NCBI GenBank assembly: GCA_963576725.1
Contig: OY755242.1
Span: forward strand, 24,603,869 to 24,667,868
Direction: 5' to 3'
Length of the DNA: 64,000 nt
Source of the DNA: Azorinus chamasolen
Lineage: Eukaryota; Mollusca; Bivalvia; Cardiida; Solecurtidae
A program made the position numbers and the translations under genes. Positions 54,101 to 60,270 of the stretch are shown piece after piece (within the stretch, counting starts at the first letter, position 1; the number at the start of each line of letters is the position of its first letter). Under the pieces are notes generated by a model that saw only the letters and a list, made by a program, of their open reading frames with translations, was not told the DNA's origin and ran no database searches.

Positions 54101-55911
54101 ATATGAAACAATCAACTGAACTGTATCAGATAAAGGTTTAAGTGTATCTAACCAAGTTTGCCATATAATGTTTGTCATTTATTGTATATGTTTTTATTTC
54201 TCGTCCTCCACATCTTTTTTACTTTCATTAAGTGTGTGATAATAATGTTTTCCACAACATATATGCGTATTCTGAATATATTCATGAGGTGAAGGGTAGA
54301 GAATATTACTCATGATTTCTGTACATGTATTTTGTTTCTCTTGACAAGAATTGTGTTTTCCATGCTTTATATGCTTTATTTATGTTTTATGTCATATGCC
54401 CTATCAATAAACTTGAAACTTGGAATGAGTTGCTTTCCTTGTTTAGTGTTCCGTACATGCACTAAAATTGCAGTTGCACTTTACACTATATAGATAAATA
54501 GTTAAGACCAATTTCAATGGATATCCTTCAGGTATAGTAAACCTCTCTAAACAGGAGTTCTATCAGAGAATAATTAAAATACTTTTAGGCAGATGACTGC
54601 TTAATACAGGGTGAAAGTCATGCAGTAAGCTCCTAGAGGAGCTTTCTGTATGATTTTTACCCACCCTCCATTAAGCTGCCCCTTGTCTCCAAGACCGATT
54701 GTTCAACTAAATTGAACGTCCGGTTTAGAGAAGTTTAGAATATAGTGCAGACCCGTTTCAGCGGGTGGGTCTCAACCAATACTCTCAAGTATTGCATTGT
54801 CCAAATGGATCTTTACCTCATACAAACGGTTTTTGCCAATTTGAAAACTGGGTAGAGACAAATCAATGTGACGGGTTATTTGGTAGTGGTACATGTAATA
54901 TATATCTGATTCGTCAGTTTCTGCCAAGGAGAATGTTACCAATTCAGTTAATCAATATTCATAGACTTACAATATTTAGCATGAATATTGATCAGATAAA
55001 GGGTCTGTCGCCTCTTTATTTCTTGTGCACCCTGGCCATTAAGCGTGCCACGTGCAGTAAAACCTGCGACCATTTCAAATAACCGCAATCATGGCTATTT
55101 AAGGCAGGATGTTGCTTTAAATGTAGGTCAATAAGAAGCTTTCTGCATTTCTGTTTCACTTTTGCTATACAGTAAGCTACCGTTTACTTTTATGAAGCTT
55201 ATGCTCGATAAATGTTTGACTGAGACATGTGTTATTGTACAAGCTGAATTTGCATCTAACAACATATCCATTCATATTCCAGGAGTTTTTACTAGCGTGA
55301 ATGGGCCTGCATTCAAATCGTCAGAGACCATAAAGTCGATCATGTACTATGTCAGTGACCTACTCCTGGATAAAGAACCTTGGATGAACGAAACAACTGC
55401 CTGCACGTATCCCGAGCCATGGCACAAGAAAGAGAGCAAAAACTCTTCAGTAGAAGATAGCGGTCAGCTGATGCACGCACAGGAATATGAGGGAAACTAT
55501 GGTCATCGTTTTCTACCGGACATTCGAATTTCTGTTATGCCCGATGACCATAACAAGCTAAAAATGGTCTTCAATAGAGTTTCTGGAACTCTTCGACCTT
55601 CAAAGGATAATGACAGATTTCTGTACGAGTTAACATCTCCATGGGAATTTGCTAAACCTATGACAGATGATGATAACGTAACCATGGAAACTAATGTCAC
55701 TTTCATACGAAAGGACGGAGCTGTAGAAGCTGCTATGTTTGAATTCGAAGTAAATATAACATTCACGAAAGGGACATCGTTTACGGATCCCATTCCAAAC
55801 ACAAGCGGTGCATTTTGTTTGCGTTATGCACGTTTTGAATACATTTTCGTTTGGTCACTGATTGTCATCTTTTTCGCTAGCATGAATGGTGACATCAAAG
55901 AAAATTTGTAA
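24796..55911 (+). CDS. Beta-lactamase-like secreted protein, copy 2 (complete, 8 exons, 573 aa)
   Basis: Exons 24796-24967, 27390-27531, 38671-38853, 44594-44857, 46098-46240, 49238-49342, 50402-50485 and 55283-55911 join in frame to 573 codons plus TAA. Residues about 1-25 are a hydrophobic signal peptide ([14 protein letters not shown], with AVA at the likely cleavage site). The class C-like beta-lactamase fold spans about 30-385: S87-L-T-K90, HRTGL near 140-144, Y183-N-N185, and H343-S-G345 at the KTG/HxG position. All three catalytic motifs survive, so the enzyme may be active. Residues about 430-540 form a C-terminal domain with YEGNYG; a hydrophobic stretch near 552-564 could be a membrane or GPI signal or simply part of the fold. 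Seven N-x-S/T sites suit a secreted glycoprotein. I chose ATG 24796 because it directly precedes the signal peptide. Intron 2 carries the virus-like element. Best guess: gigasin-6-like hydrolase; the substrate is unknown. Confidence 0.9.
25440..25715. repeat. GA/GACA-rich low-complexity tract
   Basis: Purine-rich (GAGA, GACAGA) DNA in intron 1 of copy 2. The same position in copy 3 (61015-61775) has a longer version. Open frames on both strands are compositional. Confidence 0.85.
25891..26092. mobile_element. pogo-like foldback MITE (AATGCGACC subfamily)
   Basis: TA-CAGTTAAAAAAACCCGCTAA at the left and GAGGGGTTCAACTG-TA at the right, with TGCGACCACC and AAGTGGTCGCA inner arms and a core of AGAAAGCTGGAGCTTTCT. 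Confidence 0.75.
26980..27155. repeat. (GA)n microsatellite
   Basis: Nearly pure GA repeat with a few GCGA and GGGA interruptions. It creates long RE-rich and SL-rich frames that are not genes. Confidence 0.95.
27390..27531 (+). CDS. Copy 2 exon 2 (SxxK motif)
   Basis: Acceptor AATTTCAG, donor GTAATG, 142 nt. It contains the nucleophile motif [11 protein letters not shown]. Only one residue differs from copy 3 over 48 positions. Confidence 0.92.
27840..27965. repeat. Foldback repeat, AAATAGAGCAT family
   Basis: GAAACCATTGTGATAAATAG pairs with its reverse complement across CTCCTATAGGAAC. Relatives lie at 47838-48066, 49690-49852 and 63335-63490. The better copies end in GGGTTAA, like the TTAA-flanked MITEs. 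Confidence 0.65.
28380..28505. repeat. Palindromic repeat, CTGTGACCACTCTTTA family
   Basis: Arms TTTCTCCACAAAACCTTATA / ACTGTGACCACTC and their complement near 28475-28500 (CAGTATAGGGTTT then GGTGGAGAAAT). A second copy lies near 63135-63215. The same CCCTATGTTGTGACCACTCT sequence forms part of both TIRs of the virus-like element. Confidence 0.65.
28773..29418 (+). repeat. Left terminal inverted repeat of the virus-like element
   Basis: Strong similarity to the right TIR runs from about 28960 to 29418 and includes CACGTCGACGTCGGAAACCG. The outer 150-190 bp are more diverged but agree at the tip and in CCCTATGTTGTGACCACTCT. The left TIR lacks a roughly 18-bp CGTCACTTTGTGACG-containing stretch present at the right. 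A 62-codon open frame runs inward in both TIRs and is probably incidental. Confidence 0.85.
29001..29107 (+). promoter_or_regulatory. Promoter-like cluster in left TIR (CRE, AP-1, TATA)
   Basis: TGACGTCA (29001-29008), TGAGTCA (29075-29081) and TATATATAG (29099-29107) occur in that order facing the inner genes, with a CCCCTCCCC stretch between. This resembles a eukaryotic Pol II promoter. The same set appears inverted in the right TIR. Confidence 0.6.
29612..29803 (+). CDS. Small Cys-rich (zinc-ribbon-like) protein of the virus-like element
   Basis: A 63-residue frame from ATG 29612, about 500 bp inside the TIR promoter cluster. The pattern is CSVC, then C-x3-C-x2-C, HNC, and finally CPMCPDC: ten Cys in a short acidic protein, consistent with a zinc ribbon or treble-clef-like fold. 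The sequence before the ATG (ATTATTGTAG) could also serve as a splice acceptor. I do not recognise a family. It is intact and lies on the same strand as the ATPase gene. Confidence 0.5.
   Translation: MSSRCSVCSNPCQIECGKCFAILTYLGKKHNCPVEEEGFYDDHEGSCPMCPDCQEKEDESVAC
29899..30038. repeat. CAA/CAG-rich tract between element genes
   Basis: An imperfect (CAA)n tract with CAG, CGG and AAG interruptions. It is not within a long open frame. It resembles the polyQ-coding tract of the ATPase gene 600 bp downstream and may share its origin. Confidence 0.8.
30208..30519 (+). CDS. Unknown 103-aa protein of the virus-like element
   Basis: ATG 30208 to TAA; basic, with no signal peptide or membrane segment. 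The middle contains [20 protein letters not shown] and the C-terminal half is Lys-rich. It overlaps the ATPase gene start by 14 nt in a different frame, a compact arrangement typical of viral genomes. No family recognised. It is intact, unlike most other genes in the element. Confidence 0.5.
   Translation: MSDFRKSSILGKNVRFDNRIRCIIYVIPEGHRLGPVPKKISVLSPQMVNVDHSKKVAQIKKQLKETAFTMVTGIALKVKHAEVYKRTNNTTTCIALKGNHASL
30506..31297 (+). pseudogene. C2H2 finger - polyQ - P-loop ATPase, N-terminal and core part (disrupted)
   Basis: ATG 30506 opens a C2H2 finger ([20 protein letters not shown]; Cys-x2-Cys-x12-His-x4-His), then about 85 Gln-rich codons (30603-30860), then [20 protein letters not shown], a Walker A P-loop. 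The frame is broken by TAG at 31121-31123, within the hydrophobic-plus-DD segment expected to be Walker B. The same frame continues after the stop to TAA at 31295-31297 and includes [20 protein letters not shown], which fits the later core motifs of HerA/FtsK-type packaging ATPases. After 31297 homologous coding continues in another frame, so a short deletion with frameshift is likely. As it stands the ATPase cannot be made whole without recoding. The role in virion DNA packaging is inferred from the fold. Confidence 0.68.
30603..30860 (+). repeat. Polyglutamine-coding CAG/CAA tract
   Basis: About 85 codons, almost all CAG or CAA, interrupted by Met, Arg, His-His and Lys codons. It lies in frame between the zinc finger and the ATPase. 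Mixed CAG/CAA use makes a pure slippage product less likely than a translated, diverging tract, but this is only suggestive. Confidence 0.9.
31298..32129 (+). pseudogene. ATPase C-terminal part fused in frame to an acidic, finger-containing protein (one in-frame stop)
   Basis: The frame starts in [20 protein letters not shown], which belongs to the ATPase C-terminal domain. It runs on through an ATG (31518 or 31542) into a degenerate C2H2-like motif (CDDYG..H..H.KTWC; the second Cys is Tyr), then a Glu/Asp/Ser-rich stretch, TGA at 31740-31742, and a further 129 codons to TAA at 32129. The downstream part has [20 protein letters not shown] and a Pro-rich tail. Probably two genes were originally adjacent or overlapping: the ATPase end, and an acidic protein starting near 31518. 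The role of the second is unknown; DNA binding or a minor virion protein is possible. The single stop without a frame change suggests fairly recent decay. Confidence 0.5.
32255..32605 (+). pseudogene. Worn + strand frame of the virus-like element
   Basis: From ATG 32255 ([15 protein letters not shown]) one frame of 117 codons reaches TAA 32605 with four internal stops and no frameshift. The last 50 codons are open and look coding ([32 protein letters not shown]). No family recognised. A chance frame cannot be excluded. Confidence 0.3.
32839..32879. terminator. GC-rich hairpin between convergent gene blocks
   Basis: AGCGCGAC (32839-32846) pairs with GTCGCGCT (32869-32876); an inner GGCGG/CCGCC pair is also possible; a T run follows. 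It is a GC island in AT-rich DNA, exactly where + strand genes end and minus-strand frames begin to converge. A transcription boundary or packaging/structural signal are both possible; nothing proves either. Confidence 0.4.
32939..33120 (-). pseudogene. Minus-strand coding-like frame, 3' part
   Basis: Reading on the minus strand, a hydrophobic stretch ([16 protein letters not shown]) is followed by FRLETKRYI, two stops, and then a short open piece with [19 protein letters not shown] ending at TAG (32939-32941). Composition suggests a worn gene, but no family is recognised. Confidence 0.22.
33214..33745 (-). pseudogene. Minus-strand worn gene of the virus-like element
   Basis: From ATG at 33745 (MANVYIPI) one frame runs leftward with a stop at codon 9, a piece with a hydrophobic segment ([20 protein letters not shown]) ending SPSKKKK-stop at 33512-33514, then in the same frame an open piece of about 72 codons (33293-33511) with [20 protein letters not shown], and a likely -1 shift into [14 protein letters not shown] up to TAA at 33214-33216. 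It could be one gene or two. It is driven toward the centre from the right TIR. No family recognised; a virion or membrane protein is a guess from the hydrophobic segment. Confidence 0.35.
34148..34778 (-). repeat. Right terminal inverted repeat of the virus-like element
   Basis: Reverse complement of 28773-29418 with point differences and small indels, most closely matched over 34148-34610. Ends GAGCACTG followed by TA. Includes an extra CGTCACAAAGTGACG palindrome near 34605. Confidence 0.85.
34459..34566 (-). promoter_or_regulatory. Promoter-like cluster in right TIR (CRE, AP-1, TATA)
   Basis: Inverted copy of the left cluster: TGACGTCA at 34559-34566, TGACTCA at 34486-34492 and TATATATA at about 34461, pointing to the minus-strand frames. 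Equal promoters at both ends would drive the two convergent gene blocks. Confidence 0.55.
34895..35520 (+). mobile_element. Composite repeat ending in GACG/GACA tract and AGTCCCCTTT hairpin
   Basis: Near the left is CTAAAGTCCCCTACTGATTG; the right end has GACAGACAGACGGACGGACA, then ATAGTCCCCTTTGCCTTTAG and GGGGACTA, which fold into a hairpin. Same architecture (tract plus C-run/G-run hairpin) as the repeats at 39375, 41883 and 53310. Fragments of the AGTCCCAT/GGGACTTT theme also occur at 1-30 and 550-715. Confidence 0.5.
35521..38670. other. Remainder of copy 2 intron 2, no gene recognised
   Basis: Holds an imperfect direct repeat at about 35875-36147 (CAGTCCCACTAGGCCTTT and TCAGTCGTAGAGAGGTTGTT twice, each with a GTTGT/ACAAC mini-hairpin), a pogo-like MITE at 37592-37689 and GTTTGGATCC-family fragments near 37410 and 37930. 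Open frames near 37231-37567 are repeat-derived. Confidence 0.6.
37592..37689. mobile_element. Short pogo-like MITE (AATGCGAC subfamily)
   Basis: TA-CAGTAAACTCCCTCTAATG at the left, GAGGGGTTTTACTG-TA at the right, 98 bp. It lacks the CTCCTATAGGAG core of its larger relatives. Confidence 0.75.
38671..38853 (+). CDS. Copy 2 exon 3
   Basis: Acceptor CTATTTAG, donor GTATGT, 183 nt, phase 2-2. Contains [14 protein letters not shown]. Near identical to copy 1 exon 3. Confidence 0.92.
39375..40560 (+). mobile_element. Composite repeat with 152-bp tandem core
   Basis: Starts ACAAGAGATGTCACAGTCAT and AATGCCCCCAAAA; the core is a tandem array of 152-bp units; then a GACGGACAGACGG tract (40430-40520); ends with ATGCCCACCGTTGGGGGCAT, a hairpin. 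Sits in intron 3 of copy 2 and is absent from the shorter intron 3 of copy 1. Confidence 0.65.
39419..40430. repeat. 152-bp tandem array, about seven units
   Basis: Units contain TGACCTTGACCTTTGACCCA, TGGTGAACATTTGTGCCAAG and TTACAGACCGGACACGAAAT. The GACCTTGACC motif recurs at 152-bp spacing through 39845, 39998, 40150 and 40302; the first unit is shorter (about 114 bp). Confidence 0.9.
40640..41880. other. Region rich in GCGAGAATCG / ATGCGATGCGAGAC motifs
   Basis: No gene recognised. Degenerate copies of ATGCGATGCGAGACATG, ACGAGAATCG and GAGACACGA recur, and an inverted pair CGGGCTG / CAGCCCG with GGCAGGGTGTAC and GTGCACCCTGCC lies at 41270-41355. Similar motifs in reverse (CAGTATCCCATACCA at 40760; TGGTATGGGATACTG at 43875) flank the repeat at 41883-43682, so that repeat may have inserted into an older inverted-repeat element. 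Confidence 0.45.
41883..43682 (-). mobile_element. Composite repeat with AGGTCA-rich tandem core (reverse orientation)
   Basis: On the minus strand it begins CAACAAGAGATGTTTGTAAA with ATACCCCCCA, has a tandem core, then a tract of CGAC/AGAC repeats (plus-strand TCGGTCGGTC at 41930-41985) and ends in a hairpin formed by ATACCCCCC and GGGGGTAT (41888-41916). Architecture and first 11 bases match the element at 39375, which lies in the opposite orientation. Confidence 0.65.
41995..43640. repeat. About 12-unit tandem array (unit about 130-150 bp) with AGGTCA half-sites
   Basis: Each unit has GAGGTCACTAGGTCAAAGGT, CAAGGTCACCATGACCTTAA, CAATAACTGCTCAAGGGTTT and AACTTGCTGTGGTGGTTGGT. AGGTCA direct and inverted copies resemble nuclear-receptor half-sites. 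Confidence 0.88.
44594..44857 (+). CDS. Copy 2 exon 4 (YxN motif)
   Basis: Acceptor CTGTGCAG, donor GTAGGT, 264 nt, phase 2-2. Contains [16 protein letters not shown] with Y-N-N, the second catalytic motif. Confidence 0.92.
45020..45470. repeat. ACCCACATTATTACC imperfect minisatellite
   Basis: Irregular tandem of about 27-32 bp units (CCACATTATTACCCTGTTGT GTATGCC). Related imperfect stretches lie at 7200-7540 and 8170-8640 in intron 4 of copy 1. Open frames across it are repeat products. Confidence 0.75.
46098..46240 (+). CDS. Copy 2 exon 5
   Basis: Acceptor TTTGTAG, donor GTACAT, 143 nt. Encodes [18 protein letters not shown], the conserved PAG-x-x-x-S-A-E-D-M segment of the fold. Confidence 0.92.
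46387..46635 (+). mobile_element. piggyBac-like MITE, TTTGCAAACAGAGTAGACC family
   Basis: TTAACCCTTTCCCTCATG at the left and AGGGAAAGGGTTAA at the right (TTAA flanks). Contains the palindrome CAGAGTAGACC ... CGGCTCCTAGAGGAACCG ... GGTCTACTCTG, then a unique half with ATTCCACCTTCCATAT. Confidence 0.75.
47390..47580. repeat. 101-bp-type minisatellite in copy 2 intron 5 (two units)
   Basis: GATCAGACGACTGTTTTAGA occurs twice, ending in GGGTTAAAC. Paralogous to the five-unit array at 10370-10865. Confidence 0.75.
47838..48066. mobile_element. piggyBac-like MITE, AAATAGAGCAT family
   Basis: TTAACCCTTTAATCCATAAA at the left and GAGGGAATGGGTTAA at the right, with inner palindrome GTGATAAATAGAGCATTTCC ... 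GGAGCAAATGCTCTATTTAT. Confidence 0.6.
49238..49342 (+). CDS. Copy 2 exon 6
   Basis: Acceptor TTATTCAG, donor GTAAAA, 105 nt, phase 1-1. Encodes [19 protein letters not shown]. Confidence 0.9.
49355..49525. repeat. GAGT then GT/GCGT microsatellite
   Basis: Starts just after the exon 6 donor; paralogous to 14583-14702. Much richer in GCGT than the copy 1 tract. Confidence 0.88.
49944..50191 (+). mobile_element. piggyBac-like MITE, TTTGCAAACAGAGTAGACC family
   Basis: TTAAGCCTTTCCCTCATG (one change from the family) to GGGAAAGGGTTAA; palindrome centred on GGCCCCTAGAGGAGCC. Confidence 0.72.
50402..50485 (+). CDS. Copy 2 exon 7 (HxG-type motif)
   Basis: Acceptor CTTTATAG, donor GTCAGT, 84 nt, phase 1-1. 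Encodes [20 protein letters not shown] sits at the KTG/HTG position. Unlike copy 1, reading through the donor stays open for about 45 codons. Confidence 0.9.
   Translation, partial: VSSSTGIPGAFSPTSHICGYLLTKEQM
50878..51125 (-). mobile_element. piggyBac-like MITE, TTTGCAAACAGAGTAGACC family (reversed)
   Basis: Reverse orientation relative to 46387 and 49944: TTAACCCTTTACCTGTTCTA at the left and ATGAGGGAAAGGGTTA at the right. The palindrome is CAGACGGCTCCTATAGGAGC and complement. Confidence 0.7.
52092..52343. mobile_element. piggyBac-like MITE carrying the GCTTTAAGCAGG foldback core
   Basis: TTAACCCTTTACCTGATAG at the left, TATTGGGTAAAGGGTTAA at the right. Inside lies GGTGTTAGCTTAAAGCAGGC ... 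AATGCGCATTAAGGCGCATT ... CCTGCTTTAAGTGGTCACCT, the same kind of foldback core found inside the TA-flanked pogo-like MITEs. Confidence 0.72.
53310..53735 (+). mobile_element. Worn composite repeat with AAACAGACA tract and GCCCCC hairpin
   Basis: Starts near GGGGGCAAGCTGTGTTTGTG; two imperfect copies of ATTGAAGGATGATTTTGACC/TGACATG; then ACAAACAGACAAACAAACAA; ends with ATATGCCCCCCCCCC and GGGGCATA. Same plan as the repeats at 39375 and 41883. Confidence 0.5.
55283..55911 (+). CDS. Copy 2 exon 8 (terminal)
   Basis: Acceptor ATATTCCAG, stop TAA 55909-55911, 629 nt. Encodes residues 365-573: SVNGP, the YEGNYG C-terminal domain, the Asp-rich loop (MTDDDNVTM) missing from copy 1, and the hydrophobic tail. 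The frame is also open upstream to 55162, but that part is intron by comparison with copy 1. Confidence 0.92.
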
Positions 55912-56094
55912 TCCAATGACGCATGTTGATTTTCTGACTGAAATATATTTCAAAAGTTTCTGTCAATGCACTCATCTCCTCCTTCATTATGCCATATAGA
56001 CAATAATTGTCGTACATTCATTATTTCTGACATGTGGAGATTTACGAAAGTGTTTTTGCTGCATACAACATACATGTACCGTTATGTATACGGA

Positions 56095-56100
56095 AATAAA
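56095..56100 (+). promoter_or_regulatory. Likely poly(A) signal of copy 2
   Basis: AATAAA about 185 bp after the stop codon, in a block (ACATACATGTACNGTTATGTA) that is conserved after copy 1, where the matching bases read AATCAAA. Confidence 0.5.
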
Positions 56101-56539
56101 ATGAGTTTTTATGATTTATTTTTCTGATGTACTTAAACTAGGTTTATGTTGAAATAATGGGCATGTATAACCAAATAAATGAACAAACAAGTCACCATAA
56201 TAGCCGCTTGCAAAGAGAGCATATGAAAATTCGACGTCTGCTGTGGGGAATATTTGATCAGGGTCTGCTTTGTCTGCTTATAGCATATCCTAGATAAAGT
56301 CTGTACACTTTGGCATACTTATGTTTCCGCCTGTTTATATAACAGTATGAATCATAAGTTAATTAAAGTTAATAATGGTTAAAATTTGTCATGAATATGC
56401 ATAGAGTAAAGGGTGAACGATGTGGCGAAGAACGCCTCTGATAATTGGTAATCAAAGCTGAACCAGACTAATGGCATCTTCATAGACTCGACGTCAACTG
56501 GACTAATTGCATCTTCATAGATTCGGCGTCAACCAGACT

Positions 56540-57512
56540 AATTGCATCTTCATAGATTCGGCGTCAACCAGACTAATTGCATCTTCAGAGATTCGGCGTC
56601 AACCAAACTAATGACAGCTTCAGAGACCCGGTGCCAACTAGACTGTTCCCTCCCTTTCACGATTGATAATGAAATAAGTGAAACCTTGATAATCCAGAAT
56701 TTTAGTACAGAAGAAGTTTTGGGCAGTTGCTTAATGCAGAGAAGAAGACACACAGAAAGCTTCCATAGTAACGTTAGAATGCATGACTTTCACCTGTCTT
56801 AACCCTTTCCCTTATGGAAATGTGTGTTTCACGCACTTGTAAACAGAGTAGACCCAGATCAGAGGGCTCCTAGAGGATCAGGGTATCAGGGTATACTCTG
56901 TTTGCTAATAGAATTTGATATATCTATTTAATGGCTTTCTAAAATGTCTACAATGCTCTACCTTCCATATTTCTTTATTACTATTTTGTTAATGAATATT
57001 CAGCAGGGAATGAATCTTCATAGATTCGGCGTCAACCAGACTAATTGCATCTTCAGAGATTCGGCGTCAACCAGACTAATGACAGCGTCAGAGACCCGGT
57101 GCCAATTAGACTGTTCCCTCCCTTTCACGATTGATAATGAAATAAGTGAAACCTTGATAATCCAGAATTTTAGTACAGAAGAAGTTTTGGGCAGTTGCTT
57201 AATGCAGAGAAGAAGACACTCAGAAAGCTCCATAGTAACGTTAGAATGCATGAATGTCACCTGTCTTAACCCTTTCCCTCATGGAAATGTGTTTTCACGC
57301 ACTTGTAAACAGAGTAGACCCAGATCAGACGGCTCCTAGAGGATCAGGGTATCAGGGTATACTCTGTTTGCTAATATAATTTGATATATCTATTTGATAT
57401 TTCTAAAATGTCTACAATGCTCTACCTTCCATATTTCTTTATAACTATTTTGTTAATGAATATTCAGCAGGTAATGAAATTTGGCCTAAATACAGAACAG
57501 GGAAAGGGTTAA
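56540..57512. repeat. Tandem duplication of about 466 bp
   Basis: CATAGATTCGGCGTCAACCA ... CTAGAATTTTAGTACAGAAG-type sequence plus a following TTTGCAAACAGAGTAGACC-family MITE occurs twice in a row (first unit about 56540-57005, second about 57010-57512). The first MITE copy is cut short at the junction (AATATTCAGCAGGGAATGAA). The spacer after copy 1 has one related copy near 18960-19260. Confidence 0.75.
57266..57512 (+). mobile_element. piggyBac-like MITE, TTTGCAAACAGAGTAGACC family
   Basis: TTAACCCTTTCCCTCATGG to GGGAAAGGGTTAA; palindromic part CAGACGGCTCCTAGAGGATC. The tandem-duplicated partner starts at 56799 and lacks the right end. Confidence 0.7.
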
Positions 57513-57820
57513 AGGTCGGTAATAACACTTATTTGAGTGTTCGGATAATCCAGATTTGCTGTATTACAGATTCTGGTTAGCATCGAACATTGCAGACCCT
57601 GATCCTACCCGTATACTCTCTCCACTCAGACTTGATTGAGTTTTATGAACGTCAAGGAACATTAATCAAAAACATCGACTAGCAAACAGTTTGGATCCAG
57701 ATGTTATGCCGAGCGCAATTAGGTTATGAACCGTTTTGACATTATGAGCGTTGTTTGGAGAAGACATGAAGAAACTTGTTCTTTTAGAATTAAGGCAGAG
57801 ACATAGGGGATCTGTTGCGA

Positions 57821-57939
57821 GTTGTCTTTTAAGATCACGTGTTCCTAAACGAGCCTTAGAAAATGTCATTAAGCGAGCCTTGGCGAGCTAAATAACATTT
57901 TCTTGGTGAGTTTAGGAACATGTGATCTTAAAAGACAAC
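57821..57939. repeat. Hairpin with TTGTCTTTTAAGATCACGTG arms
   Basis: GTTGTCTTTTAAGATCACGT and CCTAAAC at the left pair with GTTTAGGAACATGTGATCTT and AAAAGACAAC at the right. The loop contains GCGAGCCTTGGCGAGC. Not found in the spacer after copy 1. Confidence 0.7.
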
Positions 57940-58089
57940 GAGTATCGGATTATTTTTCTCACATAACAAATATGTATATTTCGCCGTCATATATATGACA
58001 CTTGCACAGTGTGCGTTTCTACATCTGCATTTTAAAATACCCATTGATTGTTGAACCTTAACAGTTATATTTCAACCAAGTCGCCTCCA

Positions 58090-58405
58090 CGTGCCTCTTT
58101 GTGTGTCTCTTTGTCTTTCTGGATATGTATATATCTACCTGTATTTGTCTGTCTGTATGTCTGATTGTTCGTATGTCTGCTTGTCTGTCTATGTGTTTAT
58201 CTGTCTATTTGTCTGCATATCTGCGTGTACGTATGCCTGTCTCTTTGTGTGTCTGTTTGCTTGCCTGTATGTATATATGTTTGTTTGTCTGTCGGCATGT
58301 CTATCCATCTGTATGTTTGTCTGTCCGTACATCTGTCTGTTTCTGTTTGCTTGTCTGTCCATTTTTCTGTTTGTCTCTCCGTCTGTCTGTATGTCTGTTT
58401 GTCTA
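58090..58405. repeat. TCTG/TTTG microsatellite
   Basis: Irregular (TGTC/TGTT)n, counterpart of 21035-21270. Cys-rich frames are artefacts. Confidence 0.88.
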
Positions 58406-59808
58406 GAGTCCTACAAATCTTAAAATGATACTTTTTCCAATAAAAGAAAATACAAATTAAGGTAATGAGGATTTTGAACAACAATTTTTAAGTTCGATAC
58501 GAAAACAGGAGATTTTGTGTTATCGGTACACACAAACTATCAATCACATTATCTAGATATATACACACATATACACATACAGATATATGTTTCAAAGGTT
58601 GTCTAGTTTTATACATATACTTCGGATACATTTAGAATGTTGCTTACATAATTATACCTGCACATTATGTATGCTCCTTTGCTCCCGTACGGGAATTTTC
58701 TGTTGGATTTTAAGTTTTTATCCGTTCAGCTAATTACGTTTTAGCAATTTTGTCGTGTAATCGAAATTGCTGATACATTTAAGGTTTGTAAATGTTGGTC
58801 GAAATCAGTCGTTTGAATTTAGTGTCATCCAGAATACCGGTACCGTTTGATTTCTCTGTAGAGAGTATTCAGCGCAAAAAGCTGCGCAGAACTTACTACC
58901 GAAATCGTCTTTACTATTTAGCAGACCCATACACTCCAGAGCGACCGCTCATCTTAGCATTACTGGGTATATGATAAACAAAACAAAAAACAAACAAACA
59001 ACAGAATGACAGCAGATAGCAGTGTGGTGAAATTTGATTGGAGTTGAAACTACTTAATCCCTGTCTTGCCCGCTTTACCCTTTCCTTAATATAAACATTT
59101 TTTTTATTTGCAAACTGAGTAAACCAAGATCAGTTACATTGTAGCATTATTGGGCATATGAAAATTGCAGTGTGGCGAGATTGATTGAAGCTGAAAGTAC
59201 ATATATGTGTCCTGCCCGCTTAACCAGGCGTTTCTTCATGCATTTACAAACAGAGTATACCCTAATCAGATGGTTCATTTAAGGAGCCGTCTGATCAGGG
59301 TGTGCTCTGTTTGCTTTTGAATGATACAAATCTGATTCTTTACTCTCTGTCACAGTAAATTTTTCCCTTGTTAATTGTGTTTTCGACCCTTCGAGCTACT
59401 GACGTAAGAATATCGTCTTTAATTCCGTCAATTGCTGATTTAATTATGTCTCTAACAATTTGTGTTGTCATTTATCGTCAGCATTTTAGACAGCTTTTTA
59501 TTAATCTCATCAATTGTATTTCGATAGAACTGGGAGTATTTTCTTCAGAAGCATCCCCATTTTACAAGCTGCATACGAAATAATCATCCATCGTGCTTTG
59601 TTTCTGCTACTACATTTGCTTTTCGTTTTCCGTTTTCTTTCCTTTATTAAGGAGAATGGTTGGTTTCTCGTTAAATACACTTTGATCAAGTGCGCTCGTT
59701 TTCGAATCAAATTCAATTGATGAATGTGCCTCATATACATTCAAGCTATTTGCAGTTTTACCAAACAGCCTCCAAATAAGCGAATCATATAATTTTAGAT
59801 ATGCAGTT

Positions 59809-60056
59809 TTAACCCTTCGCTTGCTAATCACGTCAATATACCTACCTGTAAATAGTGAAGACCTAGATGAGACAGCTCCTGCAGGAGTTGTCTCATCAGG
59901 GTCTGCACTATTTACAAGTTGATTGTGCAAACAGTGCTCTCCACAGCAGTGATTGCACAGCGAAATACGTGTACACAGTGAAGATATATGTAATTATACA
60001 AGAGGGCATGGGTAAAGAAGGAGAAATGTATTTAAAATTCAGCAAGAGAAGGGTTA
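59809..60056 (-). mobile_element. piggyBac-like MITE, CTTGCTGAATTT family (reversed)
   Basis: TTAACCCTTCGCTTGCTAAT at the left and CAGCAAGAGAAGGGTTAA at the right; reverse orientation relative to 17058 and 21412. TTAA on both sides. Confidence 0.72.
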
Positions 60057-60164
60057 ACACGAGCCCTTGCATGTTGGCTCAAACATGTATGTGGTGCAAT
60101 TTTGTGGATCCAAGCTGTTTCCAAATGTCAGGCCGGGGATAGCACGATAGGGTTACGACAAGTG

Positions 60165-60270
60165 CCGCTGAACTACAGATAAGCTAACTTACATTCAGAA
60201 CACTCGGGGTATACGTGCTTGTGTACAGATAGTGCAGATTAAAGTGGTAGAAAGATTTAAAGTGAGGATA
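60165..60270 (+). promoter_or_regulatory. Conserved block upstream of copy 3 exon 1
   Basis: Matches 24690-24795: GAACTACAGATAAGCTAA, AGAACACTCGGGGTA and AAAGTGAGGATAATG. Probably 5' UTR and core promoter. Confidence 0.45.

Larger units (their letters stand above)
55912..60164. other. 3' UTR and intergenic spacer between copies 2 and 3
   Basis: No gene recognised. Contains the poly(A) signal, an approximately 466-bp tandem duplication (56540-57512), a hairpin, a TCTG microsatellite and MITEs. Confidence 0.7.

Noticed and set aside
55162..55282. Upstream extension of the exon 8 frame
   Set aside because: Open by chance; the ATATTCCAG acceptor and alignment with copy 1 place the exon start at 55283.
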